From contig CAZJFH010000051.1 in the NCBI GenBank assembly GCA_964545205.1, positions 1 to 36,398 of the forward strand: a DNA stretch of 36,398 nucleotides. Direction: 5' to 3'. This stretch comes from CAZJFH01 sp964545205. Its GTDB lineage: Bacteria; Pseudomonadota; Alphaproteobacteria; Rhodospirillales; Magnetospirillaceae. The notes under the pieces are model-generated. The model had not been told where the DNA came from. It ran no database searches and saw only the letters and a list, made by a program, of their open reading frames with translations. Position numbers and translations under genes: made by a program. Numbering within the stretch: the stretch's first letter is position 1; every line of letters begins with the position of its first letter. Shown in pieces: positions 1-7,725 of this stretch.

Positions 1-77
1 TCGTGGCCTGGTACGACAACGAGTACGGCTACACCTGCAACATGCTGCGCTTCGCCCAGCACGTCGCCGCCAACTAA
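1..77 (+). CDS. gap: Glyceraldehyde-3-phosphate dehydrogenase, C-terminal end (partial)
   Basis: Only the last 24 codons are in the window, read from position 3 to the TAA at 75-77. The peptide begins VAWYDNEYGYTCNM, the near-invariant C-terminal signature of GAPDH (WYDNEXGYS in most members). The enzyme oxidises glyceraldehyde-3-phosphate to 1,3-bisphosphoglycerate, the substrate of the Pgk encoded just downstream on the same strand, so a gap-pgk glycolytic unit is likely. The signature has Thr where Ser is usual, a mild variation. The start lies outside the window. Confidence 0.93.
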   Translation, partial: VAWYDNEYGYTCNMLRFAQHVAAN

Positions 78-90
78 GGCGCGGTCGCGC

Positions 91-115
91 CCTGGCCGCC
101 GCCGAGGCGGCCGGG
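91..115 (+). other. Stem-loop between gap and pgk
   Basis: A 10-bp stem (91-100 pairs with 106-115, one G-T pair) closes a five-base GCCGA loop. No T-run follows, so it is not a convincing intrinsic terminator. It could instead be an mRNA-stabilising or processing hairpin between the two glycolytic genes, which is inference. No other feature is seen between gap and the pgk ribosome-binding site. Confidence 0.4.
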
Positions 116-155
116 GCGGGCTACCAATCAAGAGACCAGACCAGGGGGGAAAGCC

Positions 156-1343
156 ATGTTCCGCACCATCGACGACCTCGACGTCAAGGGCAAGCGGGTG
201 CTGGTGCGCGCCGACCTCAACGTGCCGGCCAAGGACGGCAAGGTCACCGACGCCACCCGCATCGAACGTTCGGCGCAGACCATCAGGGATCTGACCGCCA
301 AGGGTGGCCGGGTGATCATCCTGACCCATTTCGGCCGCCCCAAGGGCCGTGACGAGAAGTACTCGCAGAAGCTGCTTCTCGAGCCGCTGGCCAAGGCCGT
401 CGGCAAGCCGGTGGCCTGGGCCGACGACTGCGTCGGCCCCGAGGCCGAGGCCGCCGTGGCCGGGCTGAAGGACGGCGACGTCTGCCTGCTCGAGAACGTC
501 CGCTTCCACCCCGAGGAAGAGAAGAACGATGCCGGCTTCGCCGCGAAGCTGGCCAAGCTGGGCGACGTCTACGTCAACGACGCCTTCTCGACCGCCCACC
601 GCGCCCATGCCAGCACCGAGGGCCTCGCCCACGTGCTGCCCGCCGCCGCCGGCCGGCTGATGCAGGCCGAGCTGGAGGCGCTGGGCAAGGCGCTGGAGAA
701 GCCCGAGCGGCCGGTGATGGCGGTGGTCGGCGGCGCCAAGGTGTCGACCAAGCTCGACCTGCTCGGCAACCTGGTCGGCCGCGTCGACTTCCTGGTCATC
801 GGCGGCGGCATGGCCAACACCTTCCTGTTCGCCCAGGGCAAGCAGATCGGCAAGTCGCTGTGCGAGAAGGACATGGCCGACACCGCGCGGACGATTCTCG
901 ACAAGGCCGAGGCGGCCGGCTGCCGCATCCTGCTGCCGGTGGACTCGGTGGTCGCCGGCGAATTCGCCGAGAACGCCGCCAACCGGGTGGTGCCGTCCGA
1001 CGCCGTGCCCGAGGACCAGATGATCCTCGACGCCGGCCCGGCCGCGATCGAGGCGATCGTCGCCCGCATGCAGGAGTGCAAGACCCTGGTGTGGAACGGC
1101 CCGCTCGGCGCCTTCGAGATCGCGCCGTTCGACAAGGCGACCAACGCCGTGGCCCAGGCGGCCGCCCAACGCACCGCCGAGGGCAAGCTGCTGACGGTGG
1201 CCGGCGGCGGCGACACCGTGGCCGCTCTGGCCAAGGCCGGCGTCGAGGACAAGTTCTCCTACGTCTCGACCGCCGGCGGCGCCTTCCTGGAATGGCTGGA
1301 AGGCAAGGAACTGCCCGGCGTCGCGGCGCTGAGGAAGGCGTAA
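156..1343 (+). CDS. pgk: Phosphoglycerate kinase
   Basis: Cytosolic glycolytic/gluconeogenic enzyme that transfers phosphate between 1,3-bisphosphoglycerate and ADP. The 395-residue length is normal for bacterial Pgk. Visible landmarks are the substrate loop RADLNVP near residues 18-24, HFGRPKG at 58-64, the GGAKVSTK segment, the nucleotide-binding GGGMANTF and GGGDTVAAL segments, and the typical C-terminal STAGGAFLEWLEG. The ATG at 156 follows a purine-rich AGGGGGGAAAG ribosome-binding stretch. It lies 78 bp after gap on the same strand, which fits co-transcription. An intrinsic terminator follows directly. Base composition matches the surrounding chromosome. Confidence 0.97.
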   Translation: MFRTIDDLDVKGKRVLVRADLNVPAKDGKVTDATRIERSAQTIRDLTAKGGRVIILTHFGRPKGRDEKYSQKLLLEPLAKAVGKPVAWADDCVGPEAEAAVAGLKDGDVCLLENVRFHPEEEKNDAGFAAKLAKLGDVYVNDAFSTAHRAHASTEGLAHVLPAAAGRLMQAELEALGKALEKPERPVMAVVGGAKVSTKLDLLGNLVGRVDFLVIGGGMANTFLFAQGKQIGKSLCEKDMADTARTILDKAEAAGCRILLPVDSVVAGEFAENAANRVVPSDAVPEDQMILDAGPAAIEAIVARMQECKTLVWNGPLGAFEIAPFDKATNAVAQAAAQRTAEGKLLTVAGGGDTVAALAKAGVEDKFSYVSTAGGAFLEWLEGKELPGVAALRKA

Positions 1344-1347
1344 GGCG

Positions 1348-1383
1348 AAAAAAGGGCCGGCACCGCGAGGCGCCGGCCCTTTT
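1348..1383. terminator. Bidirectional intrinsic terminator between pgk and trpF
   Basis: The GGGCCGGC arm at 1354-1361 pairs with GCCGGCCC at 1372-1379. Six A residues precede the hairpin and four T residues follow it, so it can end pgk on the plus strand and trpF on the minus strand. The two genes converge on it. Confidence 0.8.
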
Positions 1384-1454
1384 CCGTCACGGAGCGCGCG
1401 TCGCCGGACGCGCGGTTCTTTGGCGGGTCTGGAGACCCGTGGCACCCCGGCGAC

Positions 1455-2099
1455 CTACCCCTTCACCGCCTCGATGAAGCGCAGGATCTTGTCGGGATCC
1501 TTGACGCCCGGCGCGCTCTCGACGCCGGACGAGACGTCGACGGCTTTCGCGCCCGAGGCCTTGACCGCCGCGGCGACGTTGTCCGGCGTCAGGCCGCCGG
1601 CCAGCATCCACGGACAGGCGAATTTGCGGCCCTTGAGCAGGGTCCAGTCGAAGGCGGCGGCGTTGCCCCCGGGCAGGGTGGCGCCGGCCGGCGGCCTGGC
1701 GTCGAACAGCAGCCAGTCGGCGACGTCCGCCATCGCCGCGGCGGCGTCGAGGTCGGCGGCCGTCGACACCGCCACCGACTTCATCACCGGATGGCCGAAT
1801 TCGAGCCGCAGCGCCTCGACCCGCTCGGGCGGCTCGTTGCCGTGGAGCTGGATCATGTCGAGGCGGACGTGGTTGAGCGCCCGCTCGATCAGCGCCTCGT
1901 CGGGATCGACGAACAGGCCGACGACGCGGACGTCCTCGGGCAGCATGTGGCTGAGCTCGGCGGCGGCGTCGAAGTCGAGGAAGCGCGGCGACGGCGGGAA
2001 GAACACCAGCCCGACATAGTCGGCGCCGCCCTCGACGGCGGCGGCCATCGCCTCCTCGTCGCTGATGCCGCAGATCTTGACCTGTACTCTTGCCGGCAT
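1455..2099 (-). CDS. trpF: Phosphoribosylanthranilate isomerase
   Basis: Third step of tryptophan synthesis: an Amadori rearrangement of N-(5-phosphoribosyl)anthranilate. The 214-residue protein has the family N-terminus VKICGI, with the catalytic general-base Cys at residue 10. It also has ADYVGLVFFPPSPR, VVGLFVD, the IQLHGNE segment, LLFDARP with the catalytic Asp, and a phosphate-binding LAGGLTPDNV near the C-terminus. This is a complete (beta/alpha)8 barrel. The ATG at 2099 is preceded on its strand by an AAAGGAA ribosome-binding site. It is the last gene of the minus-strand set that begins with aroA. No trpB or trpA follows, although they are the usual neighbours in alphaproteobacteria. 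A palindromic repeat separates it from pyrF. Confidence 0.95.
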   Translation of the reverse strand: MPARVQVKICGISDEEAMAAAVEGGADYVGLVFFPPSPRFLDFDAAAELSHMLPEDVRVVGLFVDPDEALIERALNHVRLDMIQLHGNEPPERVEALRLEFGHPVMKSVAVSTAADLDAAAAMADVADWLLFDARPPAGATLPGGNAAAFDWTLLKGRKFACPWMLAGGLTPDNVAAAVKASGAKAVDVSSGVESAPGVKDPDKILRFIEAVKG

Positions 2100-2114
2100 G
2101 GGTCGGTTCCTTTG

Positions 2115-2229
2115 TCGCCCTCTCCCGCCTGCGGGAGAGGGAGGGGACCCGCCGAAGGCGGGGAGGGTGAGGGGCGCTGGCGAGGCACCGCCCTCACCCC
2201 GGCCGTCTCCCGCAAGCGGGAGAGGGCGA
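2115..2229. repeat. MITE-like palindromic intergenic repeat
   Basis: The 115-bp element is bounded by perfect 14-bp inverted ends (TCGCCCTCTCCCGC at 2115-2128 and its exact complement at 2216-2229). Inside are three nested hairpins: 2118-2128 with 2131-2141, GGGTGAGGG at 2165-2173 with 2191-2199, and TCTCCCGC around 2206-2223. Such CCCTCTCCCGC...GCGGGAGAGGG elements are a familiar class of dispersed extragenic palindrome in alphaproteobacteria. It has no coding capacity and sits between pyrF and trpF inside an apparent operon. Confidence 0.75.
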
Positions 2230-2234
2230 TAGGC

Positions 2235-2945
2235 TCAGCACCCCAGCTCGGCGGCGATCGCCCGGGCGGCGCCGGCCGGATCGGCGGCGGCGGTGATCGG
2301 GCGGCCGATGACCAGGTAGTCGGCGCCGGCGGCGACCGCCTGGGCCGGCGTCAGCACCCGCTTCTGATCGTCGACCGAGGCGCCGGCCGGACGGATGCCG
2401 GGCACCACCAGCCTGAAATCGGGGCCGCACATGGCGCGCAGCTCGGCGACCTCGTGCGGCGAGCAGACGACGCCGTCGACGCCGGCATGCTGGGCCAGCA
2501 CCGCCAGGCGGCGCACCTGTTCGAGCATCGAGGCGCCGACGCCCATGCCCTGCAGCTCGGCCTGGTCGAGGCTGGTCAGCACGGTGACCGCCAGCACCAG
2601 CGGTCGCGGCACGCCGGCCGCCTCGGCGCCCTCGGCGGCCGCCTTGACCGCCGCCTGCATCATCGCGAAGCCGCCGCCGGCGTGGATGGTGGTCATCGCC
2701 GGGCGCAGGCGGCAGACCGCGCGCATGGCGCCGGCCACCGTGTTGGGGATGTCGTGCAGCTTGAGGTCGAGGAACACCGGCAACCCGGCCGAGGCCACGG
2801 CGGCGATGCCGGCCGGGCCGTTGGCGCAGAAGAACTCGAGCCCCAGCTTGACGCCGCCGACATGGCCGCGCACCGCCGCGGCCATGCCGCTCGCGGCGCC
2901 GGTGTCGGTGGTGTCGAGGGCGCAGAAGACCGGGTTGTCGGTCAT
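2235..2945 (-). CDS. pyrF: Orotidine 5'-phosphate decarboxylase
   Basis: Final step of de novo UMP synthesis, decarboxylating OMP. The 236-residue protein carries the catalytic DxKxxD array as FLDLKLHDIPNTV (Asp60, Lys62, Asp65), with DTTD near the N-terminus and VVPGIRPAGA plus DYLVIGRPI near the C-terminus for phosphate binding. The start chosen is the ATG at 2945, because the protein then begins MTDNPVFCALDT as family members do. The reading frame extends further upstream, but that part is the antisense of lapA sequence. The start overlaps the lapA stop by four bases (ATGA), which implies translational coupling. Confidence 0.95.
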   Translation of the reverse strand: MTDNPVFCALDTTDTGAASGMAAAVRGHVGGVKLGLEFFCANGPAGIAAVASAGLPVFLDLKLHDIPNTVAGAMRAVCRLRPAMTTIHAGGGFAMMQAAVKAAAEGAEAAGVPRPLVLAVTVLTSLDQAELQGMGVGASMLEQVRRLAVLAQHAGVDGVVCSPHEVAELRAMCGPDFRLVVPGIRPAGASVDDQKRVLTPAQAVAAGADYLVIGRPITAAADPAGAARAIAAELGC

Positions 2946-3271
2946 CGCGCGCCGTTGCCCGAGACGACCAGGGCGCGGCCCTCGGCGTCGTTGGCGGGCT
3001 TGCGCAGCACCTCGACCTCGTGCTCGAGGTCCTTGGCCCGGCGGCGATTGCGCCGCGCCTCGCGCCGCGCCGGCGCGTTGGCGAGCCAGCCGATGACCAC
3101 GCCGGCGAGCAGGCCGACGGCCAGCGGCACCAGCACCGCGATGTAGAGCGGCATGTCGAGGTGGAAGGGGAACGGCCACAGCTCGGCCCGCACCGGATGG
3201 CGGTTCGAGACGGCGAACACGACGGCGACGACGAGGAGCGGCAGGCCTAGCAGCCAGGACAGGAATCTCAC
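2942..3271 (-). CDS. lapA: LapA-family (DUF1049) inner-membrane protein
   Basis: The 109-residue membrane protein has two hydrophobic segments (about residues 4-21 and 41-63). A conserved-looking SNRHPVRAELWPFPF stretch lies between them, and a basic, probably coiled-coil cytoplasmic tail runs from about 67 to 93 (RREARRNRRRAKDLEHEVEVLRK). This is the layout of the lipopolysaccharide-assembly LapA / DUF1049 family. In E. coli, LapA works with LapB to control LpxC turnover. No lapB follows here; pyrF overlaps the stop instead. Its place between ihfB and pyrF matches the enterobacterial order. The family call is firm, but a role in LPS control in this organism is inference. Confidence 0.85.
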   Translation of the reverse strand: MRFLSWLLGLPLLVVAVVFAVSNRHPVRAELWPFPFHLDMPLYIAVLVPLAVGLLAGVVIGWLANAPARREARRNRRRAKDLEHEVEVLRKPANDAEGRALVVSGNGAR

Positions 3272-3294
3272 GGCGGTCTTTCCGGATGTTGTGG

Positions 3295-3576
3295 TTATTT
3301 GGTGTTCAGCCGCTCGCGCAGCTGCTTGCCGGTCTTGAAGAAGGGGATCGCCTTCTCGGCGACGTCGACCGTCTCGCCGGTGCGCGGATTGCGGCCCTGG
3401 CGGGCGTCGCGCTTCTTGACCGAGAAGGCCCCGAAGCCGCGCAGCTCGACCCGGTCGCCGCGGGCCAGGGCCGCCGCGAGTTCGTCGAATATGGTGGTGA
3501 CGATCCGCTCGACGTCGCGCTGATACAGGTGCGGGTTCGCTTCCGCCAGCCGGGCGATGAGCTCGGATTTCGTCAT
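3295..3576 (-). CDS. ihfB: Integration host factor, beta subunit
   Basis: Small DNA-bending protein that pairs with IHF-alpha and acts in transcription, replication and site-specific recombination. The 93-residue product has the HU/IHF signature GFGAFSVKKRDARQGRNPRTGE. The DNA-intercalating loop is NPRTG at residues 63-67 (Pro64), followed by IPFFKTGKQLRERLN. The ATG at 3576 is chosen because it gives the family N-terminus MTKSELIARL and has an AGGAAGGA ribosome-binding site just upstream on its strand; a longer in-frame start at 3612 would add 12 unrelated residues. It lies between rpsA and lapA, as in many proteobacteria. Confidence 0.95.
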   Translation of the reverse strand: MTKSELIARLAEANPHLYQRDVERIVTTIFDELAAALARGDRVELRGFGAFSVKKRDARQGRNPRTGETVDVAEKAIPFFKTGKQLRERLNTK

Positions 3577-3684
3577 GCCGTCCTTCCTTCCTCTACGCCC
3601 CAAGCGTGCCAAAGCGCGCGTCGAGCGTCAAGCTTAACCCCCTTGAAATACTGCGTTTTCCGCCTTTTGGCCGGGTCGGGCACA

Positions 3685-3718
3685 AGAAAAAAGGCGCCGC
3701 CCGCGGGCGACGCCTTTT
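3685..3718 (-). terminator. Intrinsic terminator of rpsA
   Basis: Read on the minus strand, AAAAGGCG (from 3718) and the complementary CGCCTTTTTT (to about 3685) flank a GC-rich inner stem CGCCCGCGGGCG. A run of six T residues follows the stem. It begins 22 bp beyond the rpsA stop codon and separates rpsA from ihfB. Confidence 0.8.
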
Positions 3719-3740
3719 CTCCAAGCCTATGCGACGCGGA

Positions 3741-5453
3741 TCACTCCTTGTCGCCGCCTTCGCGCTGCTGGCGCAGGGCGGCGCCGAGGATGTCGCCCAG
3801 CGAGGCGCCGGAGTCGGTCGAACCGTACTCGGCCATCGCCTGCTTCTCCTCGTCGATCTCGCGCGCCTTGACCGACAGCGCGACCTTGCGGGTGGCGCGG
3901 TCGACCGCGGTGACCTTGGCGTCGAGCTTCTCGCCGACGGCGAAGCGGTCGGGGCGCTGCTCGGACCGCTCGCGCGACAGCTCGGCCTTGCGGATGAAGC
4001 CGGTCAGGCCCTCGACGCCGACCTCGATGCCGCCGTCGGTGACCTGGGTCACGGTGCAGGTGACGATGTCGCCCTTCTTGATGCTGGCGACGGCCTCGGC
4101 GAACGGATCGGCGCCGAGCTGCTTGATGCCCAGGCTGATGCGCTCCTTCTCGATGTCGACGTCGAGCACCTTGGCCTTGACCACCATGCCCTTCTTGTAG
4201 TCCTGGATCGCCTGCTCGCCGGGGCGGTTCCAGTCGAGGTCGGACAGGTGGACCATGCCGTCGATGTCGCCCGGCAGGCCGACGAACAGACCGAACTCGG
4301 TGATGTTCTTGACCTCGCCCTCGACCTCGGTGCCGACCGGGAAGCGGTCCAGGAAGCCTTCCCACGGATTGGACATGGTCTGCTTCAGGCCGAGGCTGAT
4401 GCGGCGCTTCTGGCTGTCGACGTCCAGCACCATCACCTCGACCTCCTGGGAGGTGGAGACGATCTTGCCGGGATGGACGTTCTTCTTGGTCCAGCTCATC
4501 TCGGAGACGTGGACCAGGCCCTCGACGCCGGGCTCCAGCTCGACGAAGGCGCCGTAGTCGGTGATGTTGGTGACGCGGCCGGTGAACTTGGCGCCGACCG
4601 GGTACTTGGCCTCGACGCCCTCCCACGGATCGGCCTCGAGCTGCTTCATGCCCAGGCTGATGCGCTGGGTCTCCGGATTGAAGCGGATCACCTGCACCTT
4701 GACGTTCTGGCCGATGTGCAGGGCCTCGGTCGGGTGGTTGATGCGCTTCCAGGCGATGTCGGTGACGTGCAGCAGGCCGTCGACGCCGCCGAGATCGACG
4801 AAGGCGCCGTAGTCGGTGATGTTCTTGACCACGCCTTCCAGCACCTGGCCCTCGCGCAGGCTCTCGATCAGCTCGCTGCGCTGCTCGGCGCGGGTCTCTT
4901 CGAGGACGGCGCGGCGCGAGACGACGATGTTGCCGCGGCTGCGGTCCATCTTGAGGATCTGGAACGGCTGCGGCGTGCCCATCAGCGGGCCGATGTCGCG
5001 CACCGGACGGATGTCGACCTGGCTGCCCGGCAGGAAGGCGACGGCGCCCGAGAGGTCGACGGTGAAGCCGCCCTTGACGCGGCCGAAGATCTGGCCGGTG
5101 ACGCGCTGGTTGTCCTGGAACGCCGTCTCGAGCTGGGCCCAGGCCTCTTCGCGGCGGGCCTTCTCGCGCGACAGCGACACCTCGCCGTGGCGGTCCTCGT
5201 AGCGCTCGACGTAGACCTCGACCTGATCGCCGACCTTGAGGTCGGCGGCGCGGCCCGGAGCGCTGAATTCCTTGAGCGGGATGCGGCCTTCCGACTTCAG
5301 GCCGACGTCGATGACGGCGAAGTCGTTGTCGATGCCGACGATGGTGCCGCGAACGACGGCGCCCTCGAAGGCGCCGGCGACGCCCAGCGTCTCGTCGAGC
5401 AGGGCGGCGAAATCTTCGGACTGGTTCTGGGTTTGGGTGGCGGCGGTGGCCAT
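3741..5453 (-). CDS. rpsA: 30S ribosomal protein S1
   Basis: RNA-binding ribosomal protein that recruits mRNA to the 30S subunit. The 570 residues contain six S1 (OB-fold) repeats, at roughly 30-100, 113-180, 200-270, 285-357, 372-444 and 458-528. Repeats 3 to 5 share the pattern V-x-N-I-T-[DE]-[YF]-G-[AL]-F-V, with ISLG[ML]KQ closing segments. Six repeats is the full form, as in E. coli. The start at 5453 gives MATAATQTQNQ with only a modest AAAGGAA upstream, as is common for rpsA, which is often autoregulated. It follows cmk, the classic cmk-rpsA arrangement, and ends in its own terminator. Confidence 0.97.
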   Translation of the reverse strand: MATAATQTQNQSEDFAALLDETLGVAGAFEGAVVRGTIVGIDNDFAVIDVGLKSEGRIPLKEFSAPGRAADLKVGDQVEVYVERYEDRHGEVSLSREKARREEAWAQLETAFQDNQRVTGQIFGRVKGGFTVDLSGAVAFLPGSQVDIRPVRDIGPLMGTPQPFQILKMDRSRGNIVVSRRAVLEETRAEQRSELIESLREGQVLEGVVKNITDYGAFVDLGGVDGLLHVTDIAWKRINHPTEALHIGQNVKVQVIRFNPETQRISLGMKQLEADPWEGVEAKYPVGAKFTGRVTNITDYGAFVELEPGVEGLVHVSEMSWTKKNVHPGKIVSTSQEVEVMVLDVDSQKRRISLGLKQTMSNPWEGFLDRFPVGTEVEGEVKNITEFGLFVGLPGDIDGMVHLSDLDWNRPGEQAIQDYKKGMVVKAKVLDVDIEKERISLGIKQLGADPFAEAVASIKKGDIVTCTVTQVTDGGIEVGVEGLTGFIRKAELSRERSEQRPDRFAVGEKLDAKVTAVDRATRKVALSVKAREIDEEKQAMAEYGSTDSGASLGDILGAALRQQREGGDKE

Positions 5454-5540
5454 GTGGTCGATATTCCTTTCGCGTTGATCTGCTATTCCGGCCTGCCGGT
5501 TGGGTCCGGCGGTCTTTGCACCTGATTATGTAAAACCTCG

Positions 5541-5568
5541 CGGACCGCCGGCCTGGGGCCGCGGTCCG
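5541..5568 (-). other. Strong stem-loop in the cmk-rpsA intergenic region
   Basis: CGGACCGC at 5541-5548 pairs with GCGGTCCG at 5561-5568, and an inner GGCC/GGCC stem adds to it. Read on the minus strand it is followed by CGAGGTTTTA. It may be a weak terminator or attenuator for cmk or a folded rpsA leader. The T-run is too interrupted to be sure. The rest of the 138-bp gap shows nothing clear. Confidence 0.4.
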
Positions 5569-5592
5569 TGTCCTGTCCTTTGCCTTCGGCGG

Positions 5593-6234
5593 TCAGCCGG
5601 CGGCGAGCCGCGCGGTGATGACGTCGAGCGCCGCCGCGAAGGCCTTTTCGGCATCCAGTTCCGTGGTATCCAGAACGAATGCGTCGTCAGCGGGCTTCAT
5701 CGGAGCCACGCTGCGCTGGCTGTCGCGGGCGTCGCGCTCCTTCATTTCCTGAAGGACGGTTTCCTGTATAGTCTCGACCCCGCGCTCCCGCAACTCTTTG
5801 AGTCGGCGCTCAGCCCTTTTCTCCACGCTGGCGGTGACGAACAGCTTCACCGGCGCGTCCGGGCACACGACGGTGCCGATGTCGCGGCCGTCGAGCACGG
5901 CGCCGGGCGCGCCGCCGGGCGGCTCGGCGGCGAAGCCGCGCTGGAAGTCGAGCAGCAGCGCCCGCACTTGCGGAATCGCCGCCACCTTCGAGGCCGCCGC
6001 CCCGGCGGCGTCGAGGCGCAGCTCGGCGTCGCCGAGGGTGCGCGGATCGAGATCGCGCGCCGCCATCACCGCGGCGGCGGCGTCGGCCGGGTCCATGCCG
6101 GCGCGCACCACCGTCATGCCGACGGCACGGTACAGCAGGCCGGTGTCGAGATAGGCGAAGCCGAAATGGCCGGCGATGCGCCGGGCCAGCGTGCCCTTGC
6201 CCGAGGCGGCGGGACCGTCGACGGCGATGATCAT
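5593..6234 (-). CDS. cmk: Cytidylate kinase
   Basis: Phosphorylates CMP and dCMP using ATP. The 213-residue protein opens with the P-loop DGPAASGKGT (residues 6-15). It also has AYLDTGLLYRA, the CMP-binding LDGRDIGTVVCPDAPVKLFV and the lid-region RDARDSQRSVAPMKPA, all hallmarks of bacterial Cmk. The start at 6234 overlaps the aroA stop as ATGA, so its translation is probably coupled to aroA. The aroA-cmk-rpsA order supports the call. Confidence 0.96.
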   Translation of the reverse strand: MIIAVDGPAASGKGTLARRIAGHFGFAYLDTGLLYRAVGMTVVRAGMDPADAAAAVMAARDLDPRTLGDAELRLDAAGAAASKVAAIPQVRALLLDFQRGFAAEPPGGAPGAVLDGRDIGTVVCPDAPVKLFVTASVEKRAERRLKELRERGVETIQETVLQEMKERDARDSQRSVAPMKPADDAFVLDTTELDAEKAFAAALDVITARLAAG

Positions 6235-7562
6235 GGCGCCTGCTCCCGGATGTCGGCGCCCAGCCCGTTCATCAGCGCGACGAAGCCCGGGAAGCTGGTG
6301 GCGACGGCGCCGACGTCGTCGACGGCGACCGGCGCCGCGGCGGCCATGCCCATGACCAGGAAGGACATGGCGATGCGGTGGTCGAGCTCGGCGGCGATGG
6401 TGGCGCCGCCGGCCGGACGGCCGCCGCCGTGGACGATCAGGGTGTCGCCCTCGACCTCGACGCGGGCGCCGCAGGCGGCCAGGCCCTCGGCCATCGCCGT
6501 CAGGCGGTCGCTCTCCTTGACCCTGAGCTCGGCGAGGCCGTGCATGCGCGTGGTGCCCTCGGCGAAGGCGGCGGCGACGGCCAGGATCGGATACTCGTCG
6601 ATCATCGACGGCGCCCGCTCGGCCGGCACCGCGACGCCCTTGAGCGGCCCGTGGCGGACGACCAGGTCGGCGACCGGCTCGCCGGCCTCGACGCGCGGAT
6701 TCTCCAGCGCGATGTCGGCGCCCATCTCGCGCAGGGTCTCGAACAGGCCGAAGCGCAGCGGATTGGTGCCGACCTCGGGCAGGCGGACCTCCGAGCCGGG
6801 CACCAGCAGCGCCGCCACGGCGGGAAACGCCGCCGAGGACGGATCGGCCGGCACCCGCACCGCGCGCCCGGCCAGTTCGGGCTGGCCGGTCAGGGTCACC
6901 CGGCGACCGCCGCCGGGCAGGTCCTCGAGCTCCAGGGCGGCGCCGAAATGGCGCAGCATCAGCTCGGAATGATCGCGCGAGCGGTGCGGCTCGACCACCG
7001 TGGTGGCGCCGGGCGTGTTGAGCCCGGCCAGCAGCACCGCCGACTTCACCTGCGCCGAGGCGACGGGCAGCTCGTAGGTCACCGGCGTCGGGCTGGCGGT
7101 GCCGATCACCGCCGCCGGCAGCCGGCCGCCCTCGCGGGTCAGGAATCGCGCGCCGAACAGGGCCAGCGGCTCGGCGACGCGGCGCATCGGCCGCTTGCGC
7201 AGGCTGGCGTCGCCGGTGAAGAAGGTGGTGAAGGGATGGGTGGCGACCAGGCCCATCAGCAGCCGCACGCCGGTGCCGGCGTTGCCCATGTCGAGCACGT
7301 CGTCGGGTTCGCGCAGGCCGCCGACGCCGCGCCCGAACAGCCGCCAGCGGCCGTCGCCGGTGCGCGCGACCTCGGCGCCCATCGCCCGCATGGCGGCGGC
7401 GGTGCGCAGCACGTCCTCGCCTTCGAGCAGGCCGTCGACGGTGGTCTCGCCGACCGCCAGCGCGCCCAGCATCAGCGCCCGGTGGGAGATCGACTTGTCG
7501 CCGGGAACGCGGGCGATGCCGGACAGCGGTCGGGCTTGCGCTGAGACGTGCGGATTGGCCAT
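6231..7562 (-). CDS. aroA: 3-phosphoshikimate 1-carboxyvinyltransferase (EPSP synthase), class II type
   Basis: Sixth shikimate-pathway step, joining phosphoenolpyruvate to shikimate-3-phosphate. The 443 residues include PGDKSISHRAL at 20-30, GNAGTG at 93-98, SLRKRPMRRV, SAQVKSAVLLAGLNTPG, SRDHSELML, APSMIDEYPIL, LRVKESDRL and LDHRIAMSF. The RPMxR, SAQVKSA and SRDH motifs place it in the CP4-like class II rather than the E. coli-like class I. Gly96 is present where CP4 has Ala. The ATG at 7562 follows a GAGGAAG ribosome-binding site and gives MANPHVSAQARPLSG, so the longer frame beginning at 7751 is not used. It heads the minus-strand cluster and is divergent from the TIGR02300 gene. Confidence 0.96.
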   Translation of the reverse strand: MANPHVSAQARPLSGIARVPGDKSISHRALMLGALAVGETTVDGLLEGEDVLRTAAAMRAMGAEVARTGDGRWRLFGRGVGGLREPDDVLDMGNAGTGVRLLMGLVATHPFTTFFTGDASLRKRPMRRVAEPLALFGARFLTREGGRLPAAVIGTASPTPVTYELPVASAQVKSAVLLAGLNTPGATTVVEPHRSRDHSELMLRHFGAALELEDLPGGGRRVTLTGQPELAGRAVRVPADPSSAAFPAVAALLVPGSEVRLPEVGTNPLRFGLFETLREMGADIALENPRVEAGEPVADLVVRHGPLKGVAVPAERAPSMIDEYPILAVAAAFAEGTTRMHGLAELRVKESDRLTAMAEGLAACGARVEVEGDTLIVHGGGRPAGGATIAAELDHRIAMSFLVMGMAAAAPVAVDDVGAVATSFPGFVALMNGLGADIREQAP

Positions 7563-7725
7563 GATTCTTCCTCGCGGGATGGGCGCCGGCCGTCCTATCA
7601 TAGATGCGGCCCGCGGTGTAGGGTCCGAATGCGGCGGCCGGCCCCGCTTTTTGGTTTTGACAGGGCGGCGTCGGCATGGCAAATCGCGCCGAAGCGACAT
7701 GGCCGAGAACAGGGAGGGATTCGGG

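Noticed and set aside
3606..5525. 639-codon plus-strand open frame opposite rpsA
   Set aside because: The translation is low-complexity antisense of rpsA with no family motifs; rpsA on the minus strand is certain.
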